A stretch of DNA of 64,000 nucleotides from positions 1,860,001-1,924,000 of the forward strand of contig JAUDYN010000002.1 of the NCBI GenBank assembly GCA_030407005.1. The letters are read 5' to 3'. A program made the translations under genes and the position numbers. The notes under the pieces were generated by a model, which had not been told where the DNA came from, searched no databases, and saw nothing but the letters and a program-made list of their open reading frames with translations. Numbering within the stretch: the first letter of the stretch is position 1; each line of letters opens with the position of its first letter. Origin of the DNA: Desarmillaria ectypa (taxonomy: Eukaryota; Basidiomycota; Agaricomycetes; Agaricales; Physalacriaceae). Shown one piece after another: positions 1-11,313 of the stretch.

Positions 1-3000
1 TCCGGCGCTGCTGGCTCAAAGTGATATGAGGGCTTTCCAAGCATGCTCGCATGCTGCGAGCTCCGAAGCGACCTTGTGCAACTTCCCACATGCGGTCCAC
101 AATAGCGTCAAAAATAAAGTCGTTAGCGGGGGCGCCGAACCGCAGACAGCACCTAATTGTTTCATCAGTCAAAAAGAAAGACGACCCAGATGATAGAAAC
201 TCACTGAACGACATAGTTCCCAAACTGATCAAGAAGGAGTGGAGGGGCATAAGCCCTCAAGTTTTGGGCAATTAAGGCAATCTCTTCGGGTGTTTGAACG
301 CACTCAATAATCTTCTGCGCCGCCCAAGTCCCATTCTTATGAATTCCAATCATAGCAAGATTCGGCGTGATACGTTCGAGCATAGAAAAGCGGGGTACGG
401 GAGAACATCTCTCGAAAAGCTTCTGGACCACCTGCTTTGATTGTGAGATTGAGACTGCCATCAAAACCTCCGACACGTACCGTGTTACCCAGCCAGTCAG
501 AGGCAAGGTCCACAATCTCGCCATCAAGGAAATCAGTAGCGACGGTATCTATCTCTTCAGTACTCATGGTGCCCGAGTCCAGACGTTTGCGCAGCTCGCG
601 TAGTTTGGACGCATCCCACCGTCTGTTGTTGGTTCGCTCCGACACAAGCGGGATTGTCGTATAATACATGGTCGGTGGCCGGAATTCTGTGCGGAATGAT
701 TAGTATTAGATAGTATGTGGTTCAAAGGCGAGATCAATACCGGCAAGCGCTTGAATATCAGCCTCCGCGTCACTACTACCGGCACTGAGTTCCATCATGA
801 TCATCTGCTGTTCGGTTACCGCTGGTGTCCAACCTGCAGGTTTGGGTAGACCGTCCGACATGTAAGCAGCCGTATGCGAGCCTGTACCGATCATGCTGAG
901 TAAAAGATTTGATCGGTAATTCTCGACAGCACCGCTTAAAACTTGTTGGTCGGCGGGAATCGTGGAAGCTCCTTTCACCATGCGAAGGGCTTGAATAGTC
1001 GCATTGACACTGAGATCGCCAACACCTTGAACAGTGACACAGCCATTGTCATCCGGCCCACCACCCTCTTGTCCATTCTTGACGGGAACCTTGGCAAATC
1101 CAATACGGATGGCACCGACGTCACTGCCCAACACATCGCGACCATTCAAAGCTTTTCTGGCACGTACAGCATCATCCAGTCGCTCGAAATTAACTAGATA
1201 GAGTTGGTTTTGCTACACTTCGATATAGATATTGAAACTCACTGAATCCACAGTTCTTGTGGGTCAAAACTCTGGCGGATTCAATGGGACCATAGGGACT
1301 GAAAACGCTAAGAATCGTCGCCGGCGTGGTAGTTGATGGGATAGAACCAATCCACAAGGCTCTCGTAGGAGTGGACTGCAGCTGAGCATCCATACCTCCC
1401 ATACCAGAATTTGCACTGGTAGATTTTGCGGCGCCTCCGGGAGATGTAGGTCCCGGACTGGCAGGAGTACCCTTTGCTGGAGCAACAGGCGCACTTTCAG
1501 CCTTTCCGAATCCAATACGCACAGTCTGACCATTTTGCATGCCAATATTTCCACCAAGACGATTAAGAACATCTTCTTTAGCGCGAATAGCATCAGCTTG
1601 GTCCACAAAGTTAACAAATCCGCATTCCTGATGACAATGTTAGCCATTGAAAATGATGACATCATTGAACAAACCTTCTCCGGAAGCAACCTGAGGCTCT
1701 CTATGGCGCCGTAAGGAGCAAAGACATGGATGAGCTGCTCGCTCGTCACGGCACTGTCTAGATTGCCGATCCAAAGAGAACGCGTAGGCGTTTGGATTTG
1801 TGACGACGGAGCCTCTGATTTGGGCGAAACGGATCTATTTTGTGCACCTGGGGCGAGTAGATAGGCAGAAGCACGACTGGAGGGTGTCTCACCACCGTTT
1901 GGAAAATGAACAGATGATCCGACTCGAGAGGCCATGTTCTTGTCGGCTTTCAAGATACTAGTCGGGTTTCCGACATTACTAGACACCACGGACAGTCCCG
2001 AACTCTGATGGGTGAGTTCATTAATGTACGACTGGGCGTCTACTACCCCCGCACGCCGCTGGAGAGAAAGGAGGGGGTCTTCAAGTGTGCCCACGGATAT
2101 TGCCCGGGGTCTAGTGGGAGCGGCAAGATGATCCGTCTGCTTAAAGCCTTTGGCGACATAAGATGCTGAGTAAGAGCCTTCGGCACCTTGTGAATCGTAA
2201 GGCGTAAGGGGCGGACGATTGAATGCCTGCTCATCATAACTGTCCAGGTATTCCTCTTCCTCTGCCGCCGAGGGAGTTGCCAAAAGAGAGCCTGCAAGCG
2301 ATGGTCTCGAACGGTAAGGATTCGAAACGGTACTTGCCCGTAGCCGAGAGGGATGGCCAGCGAGGTTACCAGCAATTGCAGCTTGAGCCTGATGACGCAA
2401 CTCGGACATTGTAGCAGCTGGAGGAGCGCGATGGCCATCATCCAAGCCTAAATAGTCCAAAGTATGCACATCGAAGTCATCAGCACCCGAATCTGCAGAG
2501 GTGACGGAACGCAACTCGTCTAACACTGGGAACCCATTGCCATTGGCCGACGACAACCACGAGGAGGAGAATAAAGATGGTCCAAACGCGTTCTGAAGAC
2601 CACCCGCAGGGAGTGTGAGTGACTCGGAACGAAGACGGCTGCTCGTTGGGACTCCAGTTGCGACAGACGCGGAGTGTCGCAGACCTGGACGGGCAGGCGC
2701 CACATTGGTAGGAGTAGCAGGAGGCTGGCGCTGAGGCTGGTCGATAAGTGATTCACTGGAAGCAGGCAGACTGCTCAGAGAGTTAGAGGCTGCGGCAAAG
2801 CGCTGGGCAGCGAGTTGGACGTTGGAAGGTAGGGTTCCAGCCCTGGCCCTCCTAAAACCCTGGGGATATGTCGTAGGAGGAAGCAAAGTGCCGCCGTCCA
2901 CTGGAGTCGTGATAGAGGGAGAAACCTCATTAGGAGGAGATCCACCTGAAGCAAGGGCGCGCAGCGCGGGTGGCCTATACCTGCCCCCGACCATTCTTTC

Positions 3001-3163
3001 CTCAGCCTCTCGTGCTCTACGCGACCAAATAAGATACCGTAAAGGAATGAAGAAAAAACACGCACCGTTTAGCATAAGCAGCTGAAGGCGCTGGAGGTGG
3101 TGTCTTCCCAGAGGGAGGAGCCCTTGAATAGGAGCCGTTGCTGTCAGAGGCTGATAATGACAT
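1..3163 (-). CDS. RRM and Pumilio (PUF) repeat RNA-binding protein, C-terminus cut by the window edge
   Basis: This is a sequence-specific mRNA-binding regulator of the fungal Jsn1/Puf1 type that combines RRMs with PUF repeats. The start is ATG at 3163, followed by a short exon and an intron ending near 3003. A long Ser/Pro-rich region precedes two RRMs: the first begins TPTRSLWIGNLDSAV and continues after an intron with ECGFVNFVDQADA; the second begins TPTRALWIGSIPST and continues GFVNFERLDDAVRA. After a linker come PUF repeats containing DWLGNTVVQKLFERC, NGTWAAQKIIEC and DQFGNYVVQ. The last visible exon (about 1-130) still encodes PUF-like sequence ending near RFGARSMRACLE, so the protein continues beyond position 1. 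Several introns of about 50 nt interrupt it. Family assignment is firm; targets are unknown. The frame is intact, so I see no sign of decay. Confidence 0.88.
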
Positions 3164-3614
3164 TATACCTTTTGAATGAAGAACAATTAGGGATTACGAA
3201 TGTATTGGGCAGACACTTGTCAGTCTGTATAGAGGACTGTCAATGAATAGAGCCAATTAGGTGGGAAAAGTCGTCCGAGTAAAGGTGAGGACGATTCCCC
3301 GTCGTGAAACCTCTCTTGGGTGGTAAACGTGAAAAATGGCAACGAAAACCGGATTTTGAGGGTGGAGAGAGAGACAGACAAGAGAAGCCCAGAACTACTA
3401 CGATAGATGCCTCCGGAAAATAGTACTAAGTAATAGTAGTGAATGGTGGATGGGAGCAAGAATCCACCCAAGCTCTTTGCTCACGGTTCGAACTCCGCCA
3501 CCTTTCCCAGCTGCCACCGGCATCCGGCGGTCCTATATAGTCATGTTTTTCGAATACAAAATTGGTGTACAGTATTCGTCTGTGCATTGCTGTTATCCTT
3601 ACCATCCCCGTGTA
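3164..3614. other. intergenic region, no gene seen
   Basis: This 450 bp holds the presumed promoter of the PUF gene. It contains only short chance open frames on both strands. A GGTTCGAACTCC word near 3484 resembles a tRNA B box, but no cloverleaf arms can be built around it. Confidence 0.4.
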
Positions 3615-4110
3615 TTAATTTGCTGTCCTTGTGGATGTCCAGTACAGCACAATGTTGACCACCAAGTTACGAACAGCCTTCAGCTTCGGCCGGCTCAAGG
3701 TTTTCCTCACGGTCTCGTTCCAGCCATCGCATTCGCCTGCTCCCCGTAAATTCCACATTTTCACTGCGCCAAAGCTATTACGTGGTAGCGTAGGGTCGTA
3801 TGGTCCGTTTGGGCTGACGGAATACTGTTGCGGATGCCCCAAGTTAATGTTACAAATTCCTTGTTCTTCTACGAAACCGGAAGAATAGGATCTTTCAACG
3901 CCTCCATATAGCAACAACGCGCATCATCCATGTGTTCGGCATCTACAGCCAGGTCCCCGTATACCATATGGTAATACTCATTGTTAGGCAATGCCGTGCG
4001 TTCCTTTATTAAATGCCTTAAAAGTCGGGACGGTACAATACTTCCTCGTTGAACTTGATACAGATAGATACCTCCCATGAAACCATGGTCCTTCAGGACA
4101 GCCGGACTCT
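3615..4110 (-). pseudogene. 3' remnant of an unidentified protein gene
   Basis: Two open segments join cleanly across a 54-nt GT-AG intron (donor after CTTCCG, acceptor CAACAG before TATTCC). The joined product runs from about SPAVLKDHGFMGGIYLYQVQ through YGDLAVDAEHMDDARCCYME to NLRGAGECDGWNETVRKTLS and ends VVNIVLYWTSTRTAN. The sequence is protein-like (balanced charges, amphipathic stretches in a TPR-like style, WNET...RPKLKAVRNLV), but no upstream exon or start is visible to the right: the frame is stopped near 4110 and the next 300 bp looks non-coding. I infer a truncated gene remnant. It could instead be the last exons of a gene with a poorly recognised upstream part. Function unknown. 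Confidence 0.35.
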
Positions 4111-6425
4111 TGGTTTAACAGCTTTATTTATTTAATCATCGTGGAATTCGCTTACTAAAAATCAGTAATCCTAGAAAGATCACAGTACTGATTGAAATAA
4201 GCGACAACCGATACGCGGCTCACGTGACACGTCTGGTGTACTATCCCCCCAACTGTCTGGAGAACAGTTCTGCAGAAGCAACTGGCTTTCCATCGTACGA
4301 CCTACCTGGCACGGTGACAGAAGTTACAGGTCGACATTTGCAGTCTCGGAATATTGATATTCCCTCTTGCTAACGAAGAGTAGAACGTCACCGAACACAT
4401 AGAATGAAATTTTAGCAAGATTCGATGAACATCCATGCCTCCGCAGCGAACGGCTTATCTCCCAAACTACGTGCGATGAGTCCAGACTCTAGAGTTGCTG
4501 CAGTTCCCAACTTCCAAGTACGTGTACTTGGACGAGTTCACAGCTGGTTCAATCGCTCCTCAGAAAAAGGTTTCATCCTTTCGTCGGTCCAGTATCAATT
4601 TCAGACTCTCAATAGAGTGTAGATCACCGATTCCCAGTGTTAGACACTCCAGTACACTCCACCTATACAACTCCAATCCCTGCAGATAGTCCGGCCAAGG
4701 CCATGTAGTAAGTTCTGCCTGAGTATGGAGAACCGCCCTGCCACGAAAGGGTGACAAACGTACGGTCGGTCGTTCTTCGAGCCACTGTAAGCTGGTCCGC
4801 GTGAAGCTTAGGCGGAGAAATCTCTCCTAAGATTTAAGAATGTACGTTTGAGGGAAAACGGAGTGCGGTTTGTCGCTTCCTACTCCGTCAGAAAGCAGTG
4901 AAATAAGTCCCAGAGCTTCTGGCAAAGGACCGCTGACGGAAAGCTGGATGGAGGTGTTCAAAATAGAGCGGGGATCAGGACTTCGATGAAGTAATGAACG
5001 GTGCTCCTCCCGCCGCAGCGTAAGCAGTGCCAAAGCAGCCATTGGGGTGACAGTGAATGACCCGCAACCACCTAGTTTTCGAAGAGCTTCGACGTTGGGA
5101 TCACTTTCGGTATGGTCCGATAAGGACAGGAAACCTTATCAGCCCATCGGGAGGTTGAGAGGCTGCGGTTGAGGACAGGCAGTTGCCAATGGAGAACAAA
5201 ATACAAAATCCTGAGAAAGGTTTCGGGACGCAGTGAACTCCCAAGAGGTCTCAAAATTATCGAGGACTAATTAGATAGTCCTCCCTTCGTTTACCAGTCA
5301 TTCAAGTTCATTCTGCAGTCACTTGCCTTTTGAGATTCCAGACTGCAGAATGTGAAGGACCAGACCTCGGCCAATGAGAGCTAGAACAGCCGGATATTAA
5401 CGAAATGAATGGGTTTACACGACAGTCGGACCTAGCTTGGACGTCGACCTAGTAAGACCATATGATTATGCCCTGATCTGTAGCCGGGACCGACACAAGT
5501 CTATTTCTCTCTCCAAAAACATATCCCTCGTGAAGCCGTGACTTGAACTCCGAGAAGACTGCAGTTCCCGTTCGGGCCTGAGTACTCAGTCGTGATCTCG
5601 CATTGTAATCATTGCGGGAATCTCCCCGACACTGCACACGATGGGTATGATTTTCCCCAAAGGCTCCTTGCAAGTCTCGCGTGGACGAGGCTTTACAGCA
5701 GTACCAACGCTATGAGTTCGACAACCAAACATAGCGCCCAGATGCCCAGTATCAGAGTCATGTGGGGTGATGGAGAAGGCACAGAAGCAATTAGGGCGCC
5801 AAATTATAGTGATCAAGCACATGGCAGGTCACACTCGGGGTTACATTTTTTATGATTCATTGAATTGAATGGAAGACAATCGATACAAGGGAGGAAGAAA
5901 GTCAAAACTATTCAATTTACAGGGATAGTACAAATCAGAGCAGCTGATAGTATGGTTTATTCCAATTGTCTATAAAACCCCACGTTCCTCCCTTCCAAGA
6001 TAAAGCTAGAAAGACAAAGCCTCATAAGATACATGTAAGTAATATAGCGGCGCTGACGAAAGCGAGGACTACGATCCTCCCCCAAAAAACCGAAACGGAA
6101 TAAGTGCATAAGGGAACATAGGAATCATAGAGCAAATGAGGGGAGCGGACGAGCCTCGGCGTCATGTCGTACTATGCAAAAAAATAAAGGGCTGTATGCG
6201 TACTTGTTGAGTATAAGAGGTGCTTGTCGTCGTAAGGTAAGAGGAGGGTTTGAGAGACAATAGAATCGAGAATGTGAACAAGAGACGAAATATATCTGAT
6301 ACAAATCTAATGCAGTTGATTGGGAATTCAGAAGCGACACAATGTGGCAATGCAGAACGTCAATTCAATAAACTTAATACTCAAAAGAAAACGAATGGCG
6401 AGGTGGTGGGATGATAGAACGAATA
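4111..6425. other. gene-poor stretch with scattered protein-like fragments
   Basis: No continuous gene can be built in this 2.3 kb. On the minus strand there are isolated fragments that look like decayed coding sequence: around 4560-4757 (ending LKLILDRRKDETFF), 4827-5100 (MAALALLTLRREEHRSLLHR and onwards) and 5449-5673. They are leucine-rich in the manner of basidiomycete F-box/LRR proteins, but they are in different frames, lack an F-box and have stops between them. The right end (about 5900-6425) is AT-richer and probably contains the 3' UTR of the GDS1-like gene. No transposase, reverse transcriptase or terminal repeats were seen. Confidence 0.35.
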
Positions 6426-9400
6426 TCAGGACAGATTCCTGGATTCCCGTCTCCTCGAACGAGTCCGCGAGGCTATAGCCGCTACCCTCTTTGAGCGACG
6501 TAAGGGGCGAGTGTCCACATCTTTCGGCCGCTCCGGTACTGGGGGTGGTGGATTAGAAGCTGCCGGCAAGTCACTGCCAGTCTCCTCTGCGTCCTTTTCC
6601 CATTCCAGATTGACGCAAAGGGCGTGGAACATTTCTTGCTCTGTTGCATTGAGCGGCTCATCATATTTGACCACGGCTTCAGCCTTATGCTCGTCGAGGA
6701 CCATATCTAATGTGGGCAACGGTTTCTCCTCCAGTGCGACATTGAATTGGGTAGCAACCTCCCTTGCTTGCATCACACTAGCAAAGCCTTTGCCGAACCC
6801 GGGTGGTCGAGTCTTTCTGCTGTGCTTCACGAACTCCCGTATCGCATCAGGGAACTGCTGATACAGGTCATCGCTGAGGAAAACATCAAGAAGACCTGGC
6901 TGAGATAGAGATGATGAAGACGTCCGTGTAGGCGTGGTAGGCGGAGACACATCGGTGACAGGATGATCACAGACATAAGCTTGCGCGACATCAAGGGGGA
7001 CCCACGTGCCTTGGATCAGCGGGGAGCCTTTGGAAATGACTATGGCAGATGCTATAGTGCTGAGAACCGGTTGTGGGCCATGGGAATACGCCGATATGGG
7101 AGTCAAATTGACAAAGTCTGTGTCAATCCTTCGGAGGACGGTGTATTCACCAATAGTCGTTCGATAAACGGATATGCCTAGATGCCTACTTAGCTACGAC
7201 ACGTCAATGATATGGAGAGAACAACATACCCTCAGCATCAGTAGCAAATATTTCCGGCACACACGGCTGACACGTCGTCACGACAACAACATCTTTCCCG
7301 CTCACGGACCCCTGAGAGGCACAACTAAGCCGTATGTCATTCGGAGACACACATACAGGCAGCGGGGGGAAAAAAGCATCTTCCGTTTTGACTTCAGGCT
7401 TCACCTCATCCGGTGATAGTACGGGAGGCTGGGAAGTCATTTTTAAAGAAGCAATGAGCGACGTAAGTCTTTCATCTTCCTTCACATCCTCGACTTTGAA
7501 GAAGCCCCCAAGCGAGGCGACGGTTTTTGCGCGTGGTCGCAGCGTGGCACACACTCTCGGATCATCTTCCATCCACGCCGACTCGCTGCCGCGACGGGGC
7601 AGTGGCAAGCTGAGCTCATCGTAATCGAATGGAGTAAACGTATCACGAAAGCCAAACGGACTTGCAATGACAGACGTAGCCGATGTTGGAGAGACTAGAA
7701 GGTCTGCACCATTGCGCCAGGCCGTAAAAGACATCAAGGGAGAGTTCAAATCGAGATTGAGATCGGGCGAGTCAACCTCCCGCTTGATGACAGTGTGATC
7801 AAGCGGCGACGAAGAGAGACAGTAGCGTTCACTGTCCCAATCACTACCCGAATCTTGAGGTTCAAAGTTGACTGTGTTATCCTCATGTATGCGGCCAACG
7901 TCCATCAACATACGAGTGGCGGCTTCTCCAATGACTTGAGTAGCTTTAACTTCTTCAACCGTGGATGGGGCACGTATACCAGATGTATCAATGTCGTCCC
8001 AAGCATCAAGAATGCCCTGCACGTCGCGGGGCTCTTGTTTGACAATGGAGGGTAGTAAAAGAGGAGGGGCAGAGAAGGGGGAACGAGGGCCTGGTGATTC
8101 GAAGGAGGTTTCCGCATCGTTATCGTCGTCTTCAAAGTCGGAGTCAAAGTCCGATGACGGATAAGCATAATTATCCTCTTCCTCATCAAAAGACGAATTG
8201 ACATAAGAAGAAGAGGTGTTCCGGCTGCCACCGAAAATAGAAAAAGTATTATCATCATCCTCTTCTGAATCTGGAGGAGGCGATGCTAAAGAGTATGGGA
8301 CCGAGGTAGAGCGTCTGAATCGAGTGAAAGAAGAGGCGGGATAAAATGAAGAATGGTCGCTAGATGGGGAGTATGGGGGTATAGAGATTGATCGTCGCGG
8401 ATATGAATGCATCGACCATTCTTCATCATCAGCATCTTGCGAAGGACGAGAATCATCGCCTTCTGAATGAGATTCGTCGTCAGAGTTGTCGTCTGACGAG
8501 TCAACGGGCATTTCGTTATCATGTTCGTCGTCTGAAGAGAGGGAGAGATCAATAACTTCAGCGGGGGGAGGCGGTGGAGGCGACGGTGGAGTGACAAACG
8601 AAATACATTTCGACAAAGGCTTGAGCCTGAGAGTAAGCTTAACCTTTGGAGGAGGGGCGGTTTCAGTCTCGCTAGGATCCGAGTCTTCATCGTCTGACAT
8701 TGCTGCGCGCACACAGCCTCTGGTTGAACGGCGCTTTCTCTTCTGACCACAGCGTTCTGAAACGGCAGCAGAGCTACGAGTCTCTCTATTCCTCCCGGGA
8801 ATTTCCTTGTCCTTGACCGTAGAAGAAACGTCGACATGGTCGCTGAGCCGAATTCCTGCTCTAGCGAAGGGACAGGGTGCGCCAGTGACGCGACTGAGGT
8901 ACCATATCATGGTGCCCTTCCTGAAATTAGTTGATCGTAAAGGAGTATTAGGGTCGGGATGTATGTTTTGATGGGCACCGCCCGACTTTGAATGGAGGGC
9001 GGGAAGGAGAAGATCATCAGAAGGAGTTCCGGACAGAACGTGCCGGAGGAGAAGGGGCTGATCCTGCTGTACCTCGCAGCGATGTAGATGAGAACGTATG
9101 TAGGTCGTGATGGCTTGGGAGGCGGCAGAAACGCTGTTTTTTTTTTTTATAAAAAAAAAAAATATTAAAATATAAATGGAAAGCGAGATCAGAGTCATGT
9201 TGGGTGACATACTTTTGGCAGGCCAGACCCTGCGCCACACACATCTCGGCAAGGTCTTTGATCGTCACGGCACGGTTGTCCTGTGGAGAACTGATTGGAA
9301 ATGGAACATTTAGAGAAGGGAAAAGACGTACAACGGAAAGGAGTGCCCGCGCGATTGAATGAAAGACACGGCTGGTTGCATCGTCGGGATGGAGGACGAC

Positions 9401-9607
9401 GTGAGAGGATGGGAAGCGGGTCTCTGGAGCTGTTGAGTAGTCGTCCCGAAGGCCCGTCTCACTGAGTGCTGGTGCTGGGGCAGGCCTGAGCTTACGATGA
9501 GGTTCAGGAGACTGGCGAAGACGTGTCGAAGGCTTAATGGTAATGTTCTGGCGAATTCTGGTTGCATATAAGTGAACTGGGGTTGTAGTAGTCGCAGATT
9601 GAGTCAT
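6426..9607 (-). CDS. GDS1-type winged-helix / APSES-like nuclear protein
   Basis: The product is a probable DNA-binding regulator. Start ATG at 9607. After a short N-terminal region, the winged-helix part reads HSIARALLSV, then (across an intron) NRAVTIKDLAEMC, then (across a second intron) NVSAASQAITTYIRSHLHRC and QDQPLLLRHVLSGTP, ending RKGTMIWYLSRVTGAPCPF; this is the GDS1-like fold shared by basidiomycete proteins. The middle, about 400 residues, is acidic and Ser/Asp-rich (VIDLSLSSDDEHD) with a basic cluster CGQKRKRRSTRG that could be a nuclear localisation signal. After a third intron near 7166-7230 the C-terminal part has RTTIGEYTVLRRIDTDFVNL, which resembles an APSES/KilA-N core, followed by FLSDDLYQQFPDAIREF and an Arg-rich tail. 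Target genes are unknown. The domain joining follows from continuous frames and is more certain than the APSES label. Confidence 0.82.
9137..9162. repeat. 26-bp perfect palindrome T12-A-T-A12 inside an intron
   Basis: Twelve T, then A, T, then twelve A: an exact palindrome in the second intron of the GDS1-like gene. On the gene's strand the A run is directly followed by the acceptor CAG (9136-9134), so the intron has an A-tract instead of a pyrimidine tract before its 3' splice site. Confidence 0.9.
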
Positions 9608-9931
9608 TTAAAGGCGGAAAATGCAGAACATGGAGGGGCAAGGACAAGAAGCGGTGGAGGTAAGTGTTGGTCAAGGGAAAAGCTGCGATTTCGTTCAGGG
9701 CAATCCATGTCACCCGCTAGCGTGCCCTTCTATATTAGGTCATCCATCACTCCCTGTTGCCACCCTGTCGAGTCCCCTGTCACTTTGGGTTTCGGGGTCC
9801 TTATCTCATTCCGGGTGTTTCCAAATTTAGATATCTGGAATAACATCAAGCATGACGACAATAACATACTAAAACTACAATAATAAAAATAAAATGTCAT
9901 CCAAGTACCCATCTCCTCAAATTCTTCCCTC
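9608..9931. other. intergenic region between two minus-strand genes
   Basis: About 320 bp between the start of the GDS1-like gene and the stop of the histone H1 gene. It should contain the promoter of the former and the 3' UTR of the latter. It is AT-rich near 9840-9900. No gene, RNA or repeat is evident. Confidence 0.4.
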
Positions 9932-11014
9932 TCACGCTGAAGCCTAAGTTTCCATCATTAGTGAGATTCGTTACTACACAAATATCCCCTTACCTTAGCC
10001 CTGGAAGTCAGCTTTGATCGAACCTTGGAGGCGGCAGCAGTCTGGTTCCCTCATATCAATCACACGCTATCATTTTAATCAGACCACCCCCTTACCTTTT
10101 TCGTCGCTCCTACAATCTTCTTCGCTGCCGTAGGCTTCTTCGCTGCAACCTTTGTTCCAGTTATTGTCTGCCGAAAAGAAATAACAAATCAGTTTACAAT
10201 CATTTGTCCCGTCATTTCGACACACCTTCTTCGCTGCACCCCTTTTGGACGCGACGGCAGTCTTTTTGGCCGCTGAAGCAATCTTGGGCTTGCCGGCAAG
10301 CACCTTCTTAGGTTCCGCTTTCTTGGCTGTGGTCTTGGTCGCACTCTTGGTGGTAGTCTTGGTAGTAGGAGCTTTCGTAACAGCCTTTGCGATGGGCTTT
10401 GCTGTAGGCTTCTTGACCGTGGTGGTTTTGGCGGCCGTCTTGGGCTTAGCGTTCTGTAAAAGGATATTAACCTCTTGAAGTTCCTAACACTCAATGGATG
10501 ACAAACCTCCTTGGTAGCTGTGGATGCCTTCTTGGGTGGGAGCTTCACCTTTCCAGAGAGTCCCTTGGGCAAGACAAAGACACCATTATCGGCTCCGCTG
10601 CTGATAGCCCTCTTGAGTTGGAACAAGTTGACGCCTACGACTTCGATGTTGTATCGGTCCTCGGCGTACTGTACATGCATTAACATGGCTCTACGAACAT
10701 AAATGACCGGATACCTTCTTGATGGTGCTACGAGAAACTCCCTGGCGGGCTTCCTCCTTATGGTCAGTGATGCATGCCTGTTACAGCCATCAATGAACAT
10801 ACTATCAAAGATAAACGATTCTAACATCACTCACGGTAATAATATCCTTCCATGAAGGTCGGGTAGCAGTGTTTGTCTTGGTAACAGTTTTCTTGGTTGT
10901 GGTGGCCTTCTTGGTTGCTGTGGCTTTCTTGGTAGTAATAGCCTTGGTGGCCCTGACCTTGGAAGCGGACTTTGAAGCAGATTTGGAAGCAGAGACGGGA
11001 GTTTCAGCAGACAT
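9932..11014 (-). CDS. linker histone H1 (copy 1)
   Basis: H1 binds the nucleosome dyad and linker DNA and compacts chromatin. Start ATG at 11014. The N-terminal tail is Ala/Lys/Thr-rich. The H15 winged-helix globular domain is split by introns: RPSWKDIIT, then ACITDHKEEARQGVSRSTIK, then YAEDRYNIEVVGVNLFQLKR and SSGADNGVFVLPKGLSGKVK. The C-terminal tail consists of AKK/TKK-type repeats. The last exons are tiny: after TITGTKVAAKKPTAAKKIVG comes TAAASKVRSKLTSRAK, and a final exon of 12 nt encodes A-S-A-stop (TGA at 9934-9932). A second H1 lies 3 kb away in the opposite orientation (13969). The domain call is firm; the two short 3' exons are predicted from splice signals and frame. Confidence 0.9.
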
Positions 11015-11313
11015 AACAAGGATAACTGTGTAGAGTCTTGATGAAGCCGGGATGTTGAACTTGAGAGTAATCTCGAGAACCTGAACTCTGCAGCGCCCCT
11101 TTTAAACTGGAATGCGTCTGACAAACAACGCGTAGTCACATGATGAGATAATCAACGCGCCCAATCAACAAAGTACGCGATAGGCACAGCCACATCTAAT
11201 TTCCGTATTCAGGGTGTTCTCCTATTGTTCTTTGTTGATCGACCGTACTAGTCCCGGCGGATTCACTGATTCATAATGACTCTCTATTAATATTGAAACT
11301 GTTTGTATACCAA

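Noticed and set aside
3440..3510. tRNA-like B box GGTTCGAACTCC near 3484
   Set aside because: The flanking bases do not form a T stem, and no A box or acceptor stem can be placed.
3164..6425. Transposon or retroelement in the gene-poor region
   Set aside because: No transposase, reverse transcriptase, terminal repeats or target-site duplication could be found by eye.
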